Below, piece by piece: positions 44,001-51,676 of a DNA stretch of 64,000 bases. How positions within the stretch are numbered: the first letter of the stretch is position 1; every line of letters begins with the position of its first letter. The DNA lies in assembly GCF_030209445.1 (NCBI RefSeq), contig NZ_JARVSD010000019.1, positions 62,001-126,000 on the forward strand, read 5' to 3'. The translations under genes and the position numbers were made by a program. The DNA comes from Promicromonospora sp. MEB111. GTDB lineage: Bacteria; Actinomycetota; Actinomycetes; Actinomycetales; Cellulomonadaceae. Under the pieces are notes generated by a model that saw only the letters and a program-made list of their open reading frames with translations, did no database searches and had not been told where the DNA came from.

Positions 44001-45329
44001 TCACGGACAGCGCGGCACCGGAGCGCTCCACGTGGTGTTCGACCGGTTCGAGACGTAGTAGTCGCTGACCCAGCGGTTGCCGTACAGCTTGTTCCACACC
44101 GAGGTGGTGCCCACTCGGCTCCCCGTCGCCTGGCACATCACGGGGGCCAGGGCGCCGCGGCGCAGCGGGCTGCCGGTGGTCGGGAACGACGCCCCCGGGC
44201 CGGTGCGCGCGTTGAGCGAGTCGACGGTCACCTGCCCCGGGTAGAGGCACCGCGGCAGCCCCGAGGAGAACCCGGTGTTCGACGGCGTCGAGACGTAGTA
44301 GTCGCTCGCCCACGCCCCGTTGGTCAGCCGGTCCCACACCGACGTCGTGCCGACCGTCTGCCCGGTGGCCTGGCACACCACGAACAGCGTGGCACCCGGC
44401 TGGTAGGTACGGACGGCGGGGTAGGACGTCGCCGGGCCGCTGCGGACGTTCAGCGACTCCGTGCTCGTCACCCGGTAGGTGCGCGCGACCGTGGCGACGG
44501 GCGCCTTGACGTTGTCGGAGTCGATGGCCATCGTCACCCCGCCCCAGGGCTCGGTGTGGTCGCCCTGGTACTGCTTGGCGCGCTGGTAGTTCGACCAGTG
44601 CGCGTTCGGCGCCGTCGGCCAGTCGGTCAGCGAGGGGTCGCCGTCCCAGCGGGCCATCCAGACGGCGTCCGGGCGGGCGTACGTGGTCCAGTTGTAGGCG
44701 TCGGAGAGGTCGCGGATCCCCGAGTCCTGGTGCGCGTACACGCCCGCCAGGTACCCCGAGGCGTGCACCGTCTTGGTCCACGCCGAGACGTACCGGTGCA
44801 CCGCCGTCCGGCAGCTCGCGTCGGCCCGGTCGTAGTGCTCGACGTCCGCGTACAAGCCGCTGCCCGGCCGCACGCCCAGGGCCGCGGCCCGCGTGACGGC
44901 GTCCGCGCCGTCCGAGTTTCCCCGGGCCGTGGCATCGGCCGCGGTGTAGCGGTTCGGCTTGCTGCTGCCGAACTTACAGAACGGCTGGTAGCCGAAGTAG
45001 GTGGGGAGCAGCTTCCACCCGCCCACGACGGCGTCGCGCACCCACGTCCGGGTCAGATTCGGCTGGGCGCAGCCGCGGTTGTTGCCGCCGAAGTAGATGT
45101 TCACCACCTTGTACGGCGACATGCCCTGCCACGCCGCCAGCTTCGCGAGCGTCGGCGCTTCGCAGGTGTCGAAGCCGAGGCCGTCGGCCCGGGTCATGGT
45201 CGATCCGGACGTGAAGTACACCGGGGTCTCCGGCTCGGCGGCGGCAGGGAGGGCGAGTCCGCCGAGCAGCACGGCCAGGCTGCCGCCGAACGCCGCCAGG
45301 CTCCTGAGGATGGTGCGGATGGCGGACAT
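44001..45329 (-). CDS. Secreted DUF1906 glycoside-hydrolase-like protein with two SH3 domains
   Basis: 442 residues. Signal peptide (about 1-32, ending LPAAAEP). Residues 35-270 match the Rv2525c-like DUF1906 glycoside-hydrolase-like barrel: GLGFDTCEAPTLAKLAAW, YKVVNIYFGG, YADVEHYD with the acidic pair, and VWMARWDG. Two bacterial SH3 repeats follow, each starting SLNVRSGP/SLNARTGP and ending WASDYYVS/WVSDYYVS, for wall binding. Probable cell-wall or glycan hydrolase; activity unproven. ATG 45329 has GGAGGT 7 nt upstream. Divergent from the SRPBCC gene. Confidence 0.88.
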   Translation of the reverse strand: MSAIRTILRSLAAFGGSLAVLLGGLALPAAAEPETPVYFTSGSTMTRADGLGFDTCEAPTLAKLAAWQGMSPYKVVNIYFGGNNRGCAQPNLTRTWVRDAVVGGWKLLPTYFGYQPFCKFGSSKPNRYTAADATARGNSDGADAVTRAAALGVRPGSGLYADVEHYDRADASCRTAVHRYVSAWTKTVHASGYLAGVYAHQDSGIRDLSDAYNWTTYARPDAVWMARWDGDPSLTDWPTAPNAHWSNYQRAKQYQGDHTEPWGGVTMAIDSDNVKAPVATVARTYRVTSTESLNVRSGPATSYPAVRTYQPGATLFVVCQATGQTVGTTSVWDRLTNGAWASDYYVSTPSNTGFSSGLPRCLYPGQVTVDSLNARTGPGASFPTTGSPLRRGALAPVMCQATGSRVGTTSVWNKLYGNRWVSDYYVSNRSNTTWSAPVPRCP

Positions 45330-45441
45330 GGGGAACCTCCGTGGACGGGCCCCCTCACCTACCTCGGAGTGTCCGTCTCCCGAGGTCGCGGCGGCAGGGT
45401 CTTTGGTCCCGACCCTGCGGGCCCGCGGGTAGGGTCCGGGC

Positions 45442-45942
45442 ATGGCTGGTTCGAGCGAGGCGGGTCCGGGCGCCGTTGGTTCGGGGGACGCCGGTTCGGG
45501 CGGCGTCGGCCCCCGGCGCTACCGGGACGTGCGCGCCGCGACGGTCGGCGCCCCGCCCGAGGTGGTGTGGCGCGCCGTCCTGGACCAGGTCGAGGTGCTC
45601 GGGCGGCCCGCCTGGTACGTGCGCCTGATCGGCTGCCGCGACCGGCGGCCCGAGGGGCCGCGCCCGCTCACGGCGGGTTCCGTGGTGCCGGGCTTCCGGG
45701 TCCGGGCGGCGGACGCGCCGGGTCGGCTCGTGCTCGACGGCGTCCACCGGTTCTCGGTCTACACCCTCACCTTCCGGCTCGTGCCCGACGACGCCGGCAC
45801 GCGGGTCGAGGCGCACACCGACGCGACCTTCCCGGGCGTGCTCGGTGCGGTCTACCGCCTGCTGGTCATCGACTCCGGCTTCCACAAGATCGCGACCCGG
45901 AGCATCGTGACGCGCGTCCGGCGCCGGGTGCTGGCGGCCTGA
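45442..45942 (+). CDS. SRPBCC (START/polyketide-cyclase-like) domain protein
   Basis: 166 residues. The first 25 are Gly/Ser/Ala-rich (GAVGSGDAGSGGVG) and disordered. Then a helix-grip fold: RYRDVRAATVGAPPEVVWRAVLDQ, a central YVRLIG, and the long C-terminal helix TFPGVLGAVYRLLVIDSGFHKIATR. The ligand is unknown. TAGGGT ends 6 nt before ATG 45442, so a leaderless transcript is likely. Confidence 0.78.
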   Translation: MAGSSEAGPGAVGSGDAGSGGVGPRRYRDVRAATVGAPPEVVWRAVLDQVEVLGRPAWYVRLIGCRDRRPEGPRPLTAGSVVPGFRVRAADAPGRLVLDGVHRFSVYTLTFRLVPDDAGTRVEAHTDATFPGVLGAVYRLLVIDSGFHKIATRSIVTRVRRRVLAA

Positions 45943-46024
45943 GCAGCCCGGGTTCACCTCGTCGTGGGGCAGGGTTCACGAAAACGAATGTGTCGGCCCC
46001 TCGTCGTGCGCAAGGATGACGGGC

Positions 46025-47200
46025 GTGGACCCGCGAGCTGACGCTGCTGCCCTGGTGGCCGACCGTTACCCCGAGGCGCGCTGGGCGCTGCTCGCGGGCA
46101 GCGTGCTCGACCCCGGCTCCCGCACGGCGGGCTCCGACCTGGACATCGTGGTGTGCCTGCCGGACGACGCCGTCGGGCACCGCGACGCGCTGCGCTGGCG
46201 GGGCTGGCCGGTCGAGCTGTTCGTGAACACCGAGGCGGGGCACCGCTGGTTCATCGCCAAGGAGACGGCCCGGAGACGGCCCACGCTGGCGCGCATGATC
46301 GCCACGGGGGTGCTCGTGGCGGGCCCCGCCGGGGCGGTCGACGGTCTGCAGGCCGAGTGTCGCGCCCTGCTGGACGCCGGCCCCGGTCCGGCGTCGGACA
46401 CCGCGCTGGAGGACGCCCGGTACGGCGTCACGGACCTGCTGGACGACCTCGCGTACGCGCGGGACGGCGGCGAGGCGGACGTGGTGCGGTCCGTGCTGTG
46501 GGAGCGGGTCGGGCACCTCGCGCTGGCCGCGGCCGGGCGGTGGGACGGCGGCGGCAAGTGGCTGCTGCGCGAGCTGCGCACCTGGGACCTGGGCTATGCC
46601 GCCCGCTGGGTGGCCGCCCGGCACGACGACCAGGCCATGGTCGACGTCGCCCGCGCCACCCTGGACGCGGCCGGCGGACCGCTCTTCGAGGGGTACCTGC
46701 GCCAGGCGCCCGTCGTCGACGAGCCGCAGGCGGTCCGCACCGTCCCGCCGGTGGTGGTGCGCCGCTCGGCCCGCGCGATCCTGCTCGACGCCGCCGGTCG
46801 CCTCGTGCTGATCAAGCGGACCGTGCGGGGCCGGGCGCCGTACTGGGTGACGCCCGGCGGCGGCGTCGAACCCGAGGACGCCTCCGTCGAGCACGCGCTG
46901 CGCCGCGAGCTGATGGAGGAGCTGGGCGCCACGGCGGACGTCGTCCGGCAGGTGTTCCTGACCTCCCGGCCCAAGGACGCGGGCGTCGCGGTGCACCACT
47001 ACTTCCTCGCGCGCGTGACCTCCATGGACCTGGCACTGCGGTCCGGCCCGGAGTTCCAGGAGCCGACGCGCGGCACCTACGACGTCGAGCACGTGGACCT
47101 GCGCGACGAGAAGGCGCTCGCGGACGTCGACCTGGTGCCCACCGCGCTCAAGGCGTTCATCCGGACCAACCGGCACGCGCTGCTCGCGGAGGCGCCGTGA
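46025..47200 (+). CDS. Fusion of a nucleotidyltransferase domain and a NUDIX hydrolase domain
   Basis: 391 residues. N-terminal pol-beta-type nucleotidyltransferase: LLAGSVLDPGSRTAGSDLDIVVCL holds the GS...DxD motif. A helical middle (about 90-235) follows. A complete C-terminal NUDIX domain has GGGVEPEDASVEHALRRELMEELGA (GX5E-like acidic, RELMEELG) preceded by RAPYWVTPGG. The combination suggests nucleotide-modifying then nucleotide-hydrolysing activity on one chain. GTG 46025 follows AAGGAT by 7 nt; ATG 46016 is the alternative. Likely an operon with the kinase at 47217. Confidence 0.85.
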   Translation: MDPRADAAALVADRYPEARWALLAGSVLDPGSRTAGSDLDIVVCLPDDAVGHRDALRWRGWPVELFVNTEAGHRWFIAKETARRRPTLARMIATGVLVAGPAGAVDGLQAECRALLDAGPGPASDTALEDARYGVTDLLDDLAYARDGGEADVVRSVLWERVGHLALAAAGRWDGGGKWLLRELRTWDLGYAARWVAARHDDQAMVDVARATLDAAGGPLFEGYLRQAPVVDEPQAVRTVPPVVVRRSARAILLDAAGRLVLIKRTVRGRAPYWVTPGGGVEPEDASVEHALRRELMEELGATADVVRQVFLTSRPKDAGVAVHHYFLARVTSMDLALRSGPEFQEPTRGTYDVEHVDLRDEKALADVDLVPTALKAFIRTNRHALLAEAP

Positions 47201-47220
47201 CCCTCGCGGAGGCGCCGTGA
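47183..47220 (+). repeat. Tandem 18-bp duplication at the gene junction
   Basis: CTCGCGGAGGCGCCGTGA occurs at 47183-47200 and again at 47203-47220 (20-bp period). The first copy ends the upstream gene; the second carries the GGAGG and GTG start of the kinase. Before duplication the genes would have overlapped by GTGA. Confidence 0.9.
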
Positions 47221-48113
47221 TCGAGGTCCCCGCGACCTTCCTCGCGATGCCGCGCTGGTGGACCGCGACGGCCGCCGAGGAACAGTGGCTGGCCGATCTG
47301 CCGCGCCTGGTGGACGCCCGGTGCCGGCGCTGGGACCTGACGGTCGACGGCCCGCCCCTGCACGGGTCGAACGCGCTGGTCGTCCCCGTGCGCCGGGCCG
47401 GGTCGCCCGCCGCGCTCCGCCTGACACCTCCGGACGACGACACCGCCGCGCTCTCGACGGCGCTGGAGTTCTGGCGCGGCCACGGCGTGGTGGGGGAGCT
47501 CGAGGCGGACCCCGCGGCCGGGGTGCTCCTGCTGGAACGGCTCGACCCGCACCGCTCGCTCGCGCGCCAGCCCCTGGACGTCGCGTTCGCCGAGATCGGC
47601 CGGATCGCTCGGTGCCTCGCGATCCCCGCCGGCGACGACGTCGCGGCCGGCGTCGGCCGCGTGGCGGACGACGTGGCCCGGCTGACCCCGCGCCTGCGCC
47701 CCGCCTGGGAGCACCTGGGCCGGCCGTTCGACCCGGGCGTGCTGGACCTCGCGGCCGACGCCGCGGCCGTGATCCTCGCCGGCGACCGGGATCCGGTGGC
47801 GGTGAACACCGACCTGCACTTCGACCAGGTGCTGCGGGACCGGGACGGCCGGTGGTGCGTGGTCGACCCCGTGCTGAGGCGGGGCGACGCGGAGCGGACG
47901 GCGGTGAACGTGCTCTGGCACCGGGTCGACGAGATGACCGACCGGGAGATCCCCGGCTGGTTCGACGTGCTGGTCGAGGCCGCGCGGCTCGACGTCGAGC
48001 TGGCCCGGGCGTGGGCGCTGTGGCGGGTCACCGACTACTGGGTCTGGGGTCTGGACAACGGCCTCACCGAGGACCCGCCCCGGTGCGCCCGGCTCGTCGC
48101 CGCCCTGGGCTGA
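47217..48113 (+). CDS. APH(6)/hydroxyurea-kinase-type phosphotransferase
   Basis: 298 residues of the APH_6_hur group (aminoglycoside 6-phosphotransferase-like). VNTDLHFDQVL replaces the HGDLHxxN catalytic loop: the Asp is kept, but His is Asn and the metal-ligand Asn is Gln. VVDPVLRRGD supplies the second metal-binding Asp. This NTDLHxxQ form is, as I recall, a recurring actinobacterial subfamily. Start GTG 47217 lies 16 nt beyond the nucleotidyltransferase stop with GGAGG just upstream. Substrate unknown. Confidence 0.85.
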   Translation: MIEVPATFLAMPRWWTATAAEEQWLADLPRLVDARCRRWDLTVDGPPLHGSNALVVPVRRAGSPAALRLTPPDDDTAALSTALEFWRGHGVVGELEADPAAGVLLLERLDPHRSLARQPLDVAFAEIGRIARCLAIPAGDDVAAGVGRVADDVARLTPRLRPAWEHLGRPFDPGVLDLAADAAAVILAGDRDPVAVNTDLHFDQVLRDRDGRWCVVDPVLRRGDAERTAVNVLWHRVDEMTDREIPGWFDVLVEAARLDVELARAWALWRVTDYWVWGLDNGLTEDPPRCARLVAALG

Positions 48114-48235
48114 CCGCGCCGCGTGTCGCGCCGACGGCGTCCCGAGCTGCGTTCGCGACCTGCTGACGCGTGGCCCAGGATGGTGGCGACAGGCACCGGC
48201 GACGAGAGCCGGCGCCGCGAGCACCGGAGGACGTC

Positions 48236-48553
48236 GTGGGCTCCACCAAGTCGGGCGGCAGCACCAAGCACCGCGGGGGCGGCCTGAAGCGGCTCGTCAC
48301 GATCGTGACCATCGGCCTGGCGGTCGTGGCAGTGATCAAGGAGCTGCGCCTTCCGGAGGAAGAACGCACGTGGAACGGCAAGGTCGCGGCCGTGGTGCCG
48401 TACGACTTCCGGTTCCCGACGCTGGAGCGCGCCAAGGAACGGCTGTGGGACCCGGACGCGGAGCACGTCATCGGGCCGCGCGTCTTCGGCGTCGGCTGGG
48501 CGGTCAACGTGGGCCGCGTCGTCGCGCTGGTCCGGGAGAAGCTCGGCGTCTGA
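48236..48553 (+). CDS. Small membrane-anchored protein, DUF5808-like C-terminus
   Basis: 105 residues. A basic Gly/Ser-rich tail, one membrane helix (LKRLVTIVTIGLAVVAVI) and a C-terminal block LWDPDAEHVIGPRVFGVGWAVNVGRVV resembling the DUF5808 pattern. GTG 48236 has GGAGG 6 nt upstream, which decides the start over a longer frame. Function unknown. Confidence 0.7.
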   Translation: MGSTKSGGSTKHRGGGLKRLVTIVTIGLAVVAVIKELRLPEEERTWNGKVAAVVPYDFRFPTLERAKERLWDPDAEHVIGPRVFGVGWAVNVGRVVALVREKLGV

Positions 48554-48640
48554 GTTGCTCGGCGGCTGCCCGGCAGGCGGCGTTCCGACCGCCGGCTGCG
48601 GCGCTGACCTCCCCGTCCGGCGAGGGTTCCGGCACAGACC

Positions 48641-49870
48641 TCAGTGGTCGGCGTCCCACCGTGCGACCTCGGAACCCTTCGCCCCGCCGTACATGTCGAC
48701 GACCTCGCCGTCGGGCCCGTAGGTGACCGAGGCGTCGTCGTACGGGCCGGAGCCCCAAACGACGATCTCGTAGGCCCGGCCGGTGTCGCCGAACGCCGGG
48801 TTCGGCACGTGGACCCGGACGGTGACCAGGTCCTCCGGCTCGAAGCCCGCCTGCCGCGGCAGCCGGTCGGCGAGCTCCTGGAGCGAGCCCCAGTCGACGT
48901 CGGCGGCGTCGAAGGTCAGCAGCGGCAGCTCGTCGTCGCTCGGCTGGATGGGCGACGGTTCGTGCCGCACCACGTCGCCGCGCGCCCAGACGAGGTCGTC
49001 GGTGTTGTCGGAGCCGGGGGTCGCGGGCACGGTCGCGGTCGCCGTCGTGCTGCCGAGGCCGACGTCAGTGAAGGAGCTGTCCCCGGCCTCGGCGACGAAC
49101 GCGTCGACGACCTCCTGCGCGCGCACCGGGTCGAGGGTGCTGGCCTCCCGGTCGACGCGCCGCTCCTGGGCCGCGGAGACCTCCAGCAGCGGCGTGCCGG
49201 AGAGTACCGCGGCGACGTCCTCGCGCACGGGGTAGAGGCGGGCGGCGAACCCGACGAGGACCAGGAGCGCGAGCAGCACCGCCGGGATCTTCACCAACCC
49301 ACGCGCGTCGCGGCCCGCGCTCACGGGCACCGCCGCCCACTCGTCGGGCTCGTCCATGCGGGCGACCGTGTCCGCCTGCGCGGCCTTCTCCCGCCACGAC
49401 TGCGGCGGGGACTGGAGCAGGGTCACGCCGGGGGCGTCCGCCTTCTCCTGCAGCACCACGACCACGGCCCCCGGCTGGAACTGCGGCAGGCGGGTCCTGT
49501 CGATCAGCGCGCGGGTGGTCGTCGTGTACGCGGCGCGGGTCCGGGCGGCGACGGCGAGCCGCAGCTCGGCCACGGGGTCGTCGTTGATCTCGGTCCCGGT
49601 CGAGGAGATGTCCAGCACCTTGGCCAGGTGCAGGCGGCCCTCGCGCTCGGCGGTGACCACGACGTCGACCGACGGCGTGGTGCGCAACGCGCTGGTCCCG
49701 CCGATGCCCACGAGGGTGGTCACCACGGCCGTGAGCGCGACCGCGAGGATGCTCACGACCAGGGCGACGGGCAGCCACCAGGCCGGGGCGCCGTGATCGA
49801 GCCGGAGACCGATCAGCAGGATGCAGGCGAGGGCGAAACCCACGGCGAGAGAGCGCACTATCCGGATCAC
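48641..49870 (-). CDS. Membrane protein of unknown function with periplasmic C-terminal domain
   Basis: 409 residues. Two N-terminal helices (RIVRSLAVGFALACILLIG and WWLPVALVVSILAVALTAVV), a cytosolic beta-rich region (about 80-190), a third helix (KIPAVLLALLVLVGFAARL) and an extracytoplasmic domain of about 180 residues. No characterised family recognised. GTG 49870 is preferred because AATACT ends 6 nt before it; ATG 49912 is the longer alternative. Divergent from the TctCBA transporter. Confidence 0.75.
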   Translation of the reverse strand: MIRIVRSLAVGFALACILLIGLRLDHGAPAWWLPVALVVSILAVALTAVVTTLVGIGGTSALRTTPSVDVVVTAEREGRLHLAKVLDISSTGTEINDDPVAELRLAVAARTRAAYTTTTRALIDRTRLPQFQPGAVVVVLQEKADAPGVTLLQSPPQSWREKAAQADTVARMDEPDEWAAVPVSAGRDARGLVKIPAVLLALLVLVGFAARLYPVREDVAAVLSGTPLLEVSAAQERRVDREASTLDPVRAQEVVDAFVAEAGDSSFTDVGLGSTTATATVPATPGSDNTDDLVWARGDVVRHEPSPIQPSDDELPLLTFDAADVDWGSLQELADRLPRQAGFEPEDLVTVRVHVPNPAFGDTGRAYEIVVWGSGPYDDASVTYGPDGEVVDMYGGAKGSEVARWDADH

Positions 49871-50054
49871 GCGGCAAGTATTCCGGACACCTCTGACATT
49901 CCGGGGTGGCATCGTTCGCCGACGAGGTCACCGTTAGGTCAAGCCATGAGAACTTTGTGGCGTACATCACATGTTGGGCGGTAATGTCACGGTCTCGACC
50001 GGATCGACTGCCACGGATCAACCTCTGCCAGATCAACGATGATCGGAGACGGAC

Positions 50055-51068
50055 ATGACCCCCGCCGCACCCCGGAGACACCGGAAGGCCGCCGCGTACC
50101 TCGGTGCGCTCGCCGGTCTCAGCCTCGCCCTGGCCGCCTGCTCCTCGGGCGGCGGCTCCGACCCCGCCGCCTACCCCGAGGACGACATCGAGGTGATCGT
50201 GCCGTTCTCCGCCGGCGGCCCCACCGACACCGTGACCCGCATGGTCGCCGAGCCCATGGCCGAGGAGCTGGGCGTGCAGCTCGTGGTCCAGAACGTCGAC
50301 GGCGCGGGCGGCACCGTCGGAGCCGGACAGGCCGCGACGGCCGAGCCGGACGGCTACACCGTGCTCATGCACCACATCGGCATGTCCACGGCGCCGGCGC
50401 TCTACGCCGACCTGGCCTACGACCCCGTGGCCGACTTCAAGCCGGTCGGTCTCGTCACCGAGGTGCCCATGACGATCATCGCGCGCGCCGACTTCGAGCC
50501 CGACACCTTCGAGGAGTTCGTCACCTTCGTCCAGGAGAACGCCGACACGGTGACGATGGCGCACGCCGGCGAGGGCTCCGCCTCCAACCTGTGCGGCCTG
50601 CTCCTGACGGACGCCCTCGGCGTCGACCTGACGGCCGTGCCCTATGACGGCACCGGCCCCGCCATGGCCGAGATCGTGGGCGGACAGGTCGACTTCATGT
50701 GCGACCAGACCACGAACACGACCGGCCAGATCACGGCGGGCGAGGTCAAGGCCTACGCGGTGACGACCCCCGAGCGGATCGAGGCCCTGCCCGACCTGCC
50801 CACCACGACGGAGGGCGGCCAGCCGGACATCCAGGTCAGCGTGTGGCACGGCCTGTACGTCCCGGCCGAGACGCCCGACGAGATCGTCGAGAAGCTCACC
50901 GGCGCGCTCCAGGTGGCGCTGGCCGACCAGGGCGTCGTCGACCAGATGGCCGACCTCGGCACCGCGCCCGTGAGTGCCGACCAGGCCACCCCCGAGGCGC
51001 ACGCGGCGCTGCTGGAGGAGCAGATCGCGACCTGGGGCGGGATCATCGCCGACGGTCAGGGAGGCTGA
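50055..51068 (+). CDS. tctC: Tripartite tricarboxylate transporter substrate-binding lipoprotein
   Basis: 337 residues. Lipoprotein signal LSLALAACSSGGGS (LAAC lipobox), then a Bug/TctC periplasmic fold: IEVIVPFSAGGPTDTVTRMVAEPMAEELG and NVDGAGGTVGAGQAATAEPDGYTVL are diagnostic. It captures di- or tricarboxylates for TctAB. Shine-Dalgarno GGAGA precedes ATG 50055. Divergent from the membrane protein at 48641; the intervening 184 bp contain the promoter region. First gene of tctCBA. Confidence 0.95.
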   Translation: MTPAAPRRHRKAAAYLGALAGLSLALAACSSGGGSDPAAYPEDDIEVIVPFSAGGPTDTVTRMVAEPMAEELGVQLVVQNVDGAGGTVGAGQAATAEPDGYTVLMHHIGMSTAPALYADLAYDPVADFKPVGLVTEVPMTIIARADFEPDTFEEFVTFVQENADTVTMAHAGEGSASNLCGLLLTDALGVDLTAVPYDGTGPAMAEIVGGQVDFMCDQTTNTTGQITAGEVKAYAVTTPERIEALPDLPTTTEGGQPDIQVSVWHGLYVPAETPDEIVEKLTGALQVALADQGVVDQMADLGTAPVSADQATPEAHAALLEEQIATWGGIIADGQGG

Positions 51069-51069
51069 G

Positions 51070-51648
51070 ATCGGCGCCCTCCGGCCCCGTTCGACGGGCG
51101 ACCTCGTCGCGGGCCTGATCTTCCTCGGCCTCGGCGCGGCGTTCGCCGTCGGGGCGCTCGGGTACGAGCTCGGCGCCCTCCTCGAGATGGGCCCGGGGTA
51201 CGTGCCGCTCGCCCTCGGCCTCGTGCTCGCCGCGCTCGGCCTCGCGACCGTCGTCAAGGCGTACGTCGCGCCCGACCCGGCGCCCGGCGAGGTGGCCGAC
51301 GTTGTGCCGGGCGACGCCGTGCCGGGCGACGCCGTGCCCGACGACGCCGTGCCCCACGACGCCCGTCCCGACGACGCCGCGCCCGACCCCCGCCCGCTCG
51401 CCGGTCTCCGGTGGCGGCCGACGCTGGCCGTGTTCGCGGCCGTGGTGTTCTTCGCGCTCACGGTCGAGGGGCTCGGCCTGCTGCCCGCGACCTTCGGCAC
51501 CGGCCTGCTCGCCGCGCTGGCCCGGCCCGGCACCAGGCCGTTGCAGGCCCTGGTGATCGCAGCCGGCCTGACGGCGGCGAGCTGGGTCATCTTCGTCGTC
51601 CTGCTGCAGCTGCGCCTGCCGCTGCTGGGCGACGGGCTCGGCGGCTAG
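51070..51648 (+). CDS. tctB: Tripartite tricarboxylate transporter small membrane subunit, apparent AUC start
   Basis: 192 residues; four helices (DLVAGLIFLGLGAAFAVGAL to WVIFVVLLQL) as in TctB, the accessory subunit of the secondary tricarboxylate transporter. The loop between helices two and three is unusual: five pentapeptides of the GDAVP/DDAVP type with a 15-bp DNA period. No ATG, GTG or TTG lies in frame between the tctC stop and residue 40 (ATG at about 51190). AGGGAGG (51058-51064) stands 5 nt before ATC 51070, which makes AUC the best start candidate. It begins 1 nt after the tctC stop. Confidence 0.82.
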   Translation: MGALRPRSTGDLVAGLIFLGLGAAFAVGALGYELGALLEMGPGYVPLALGLVLAALGLATVVKAYVAPDPAPGEVADVVPGDAVPGDAVPDDAVPHDARPDDAAPDPRPLAGLRWRPTLAVFAAVVFFALTVEGLGLLPATFGTGLLAALARPGTRPLQALVIAAGLTAASWVIFVVLLQLRLPLLGDGLGG

Positions 51649-51676
51649 GCCCCCGGCGGGAACGAGGAGAGACGAC

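Noticed and set aside
50974-51069. tctB starting at GTG 50974 inside tctC
   Set aside because: This would add 32 Arg/Pro-rich residues antithetical to the family N-terminus and has no Shine-Dalgarno; ATC 51070 fits better.
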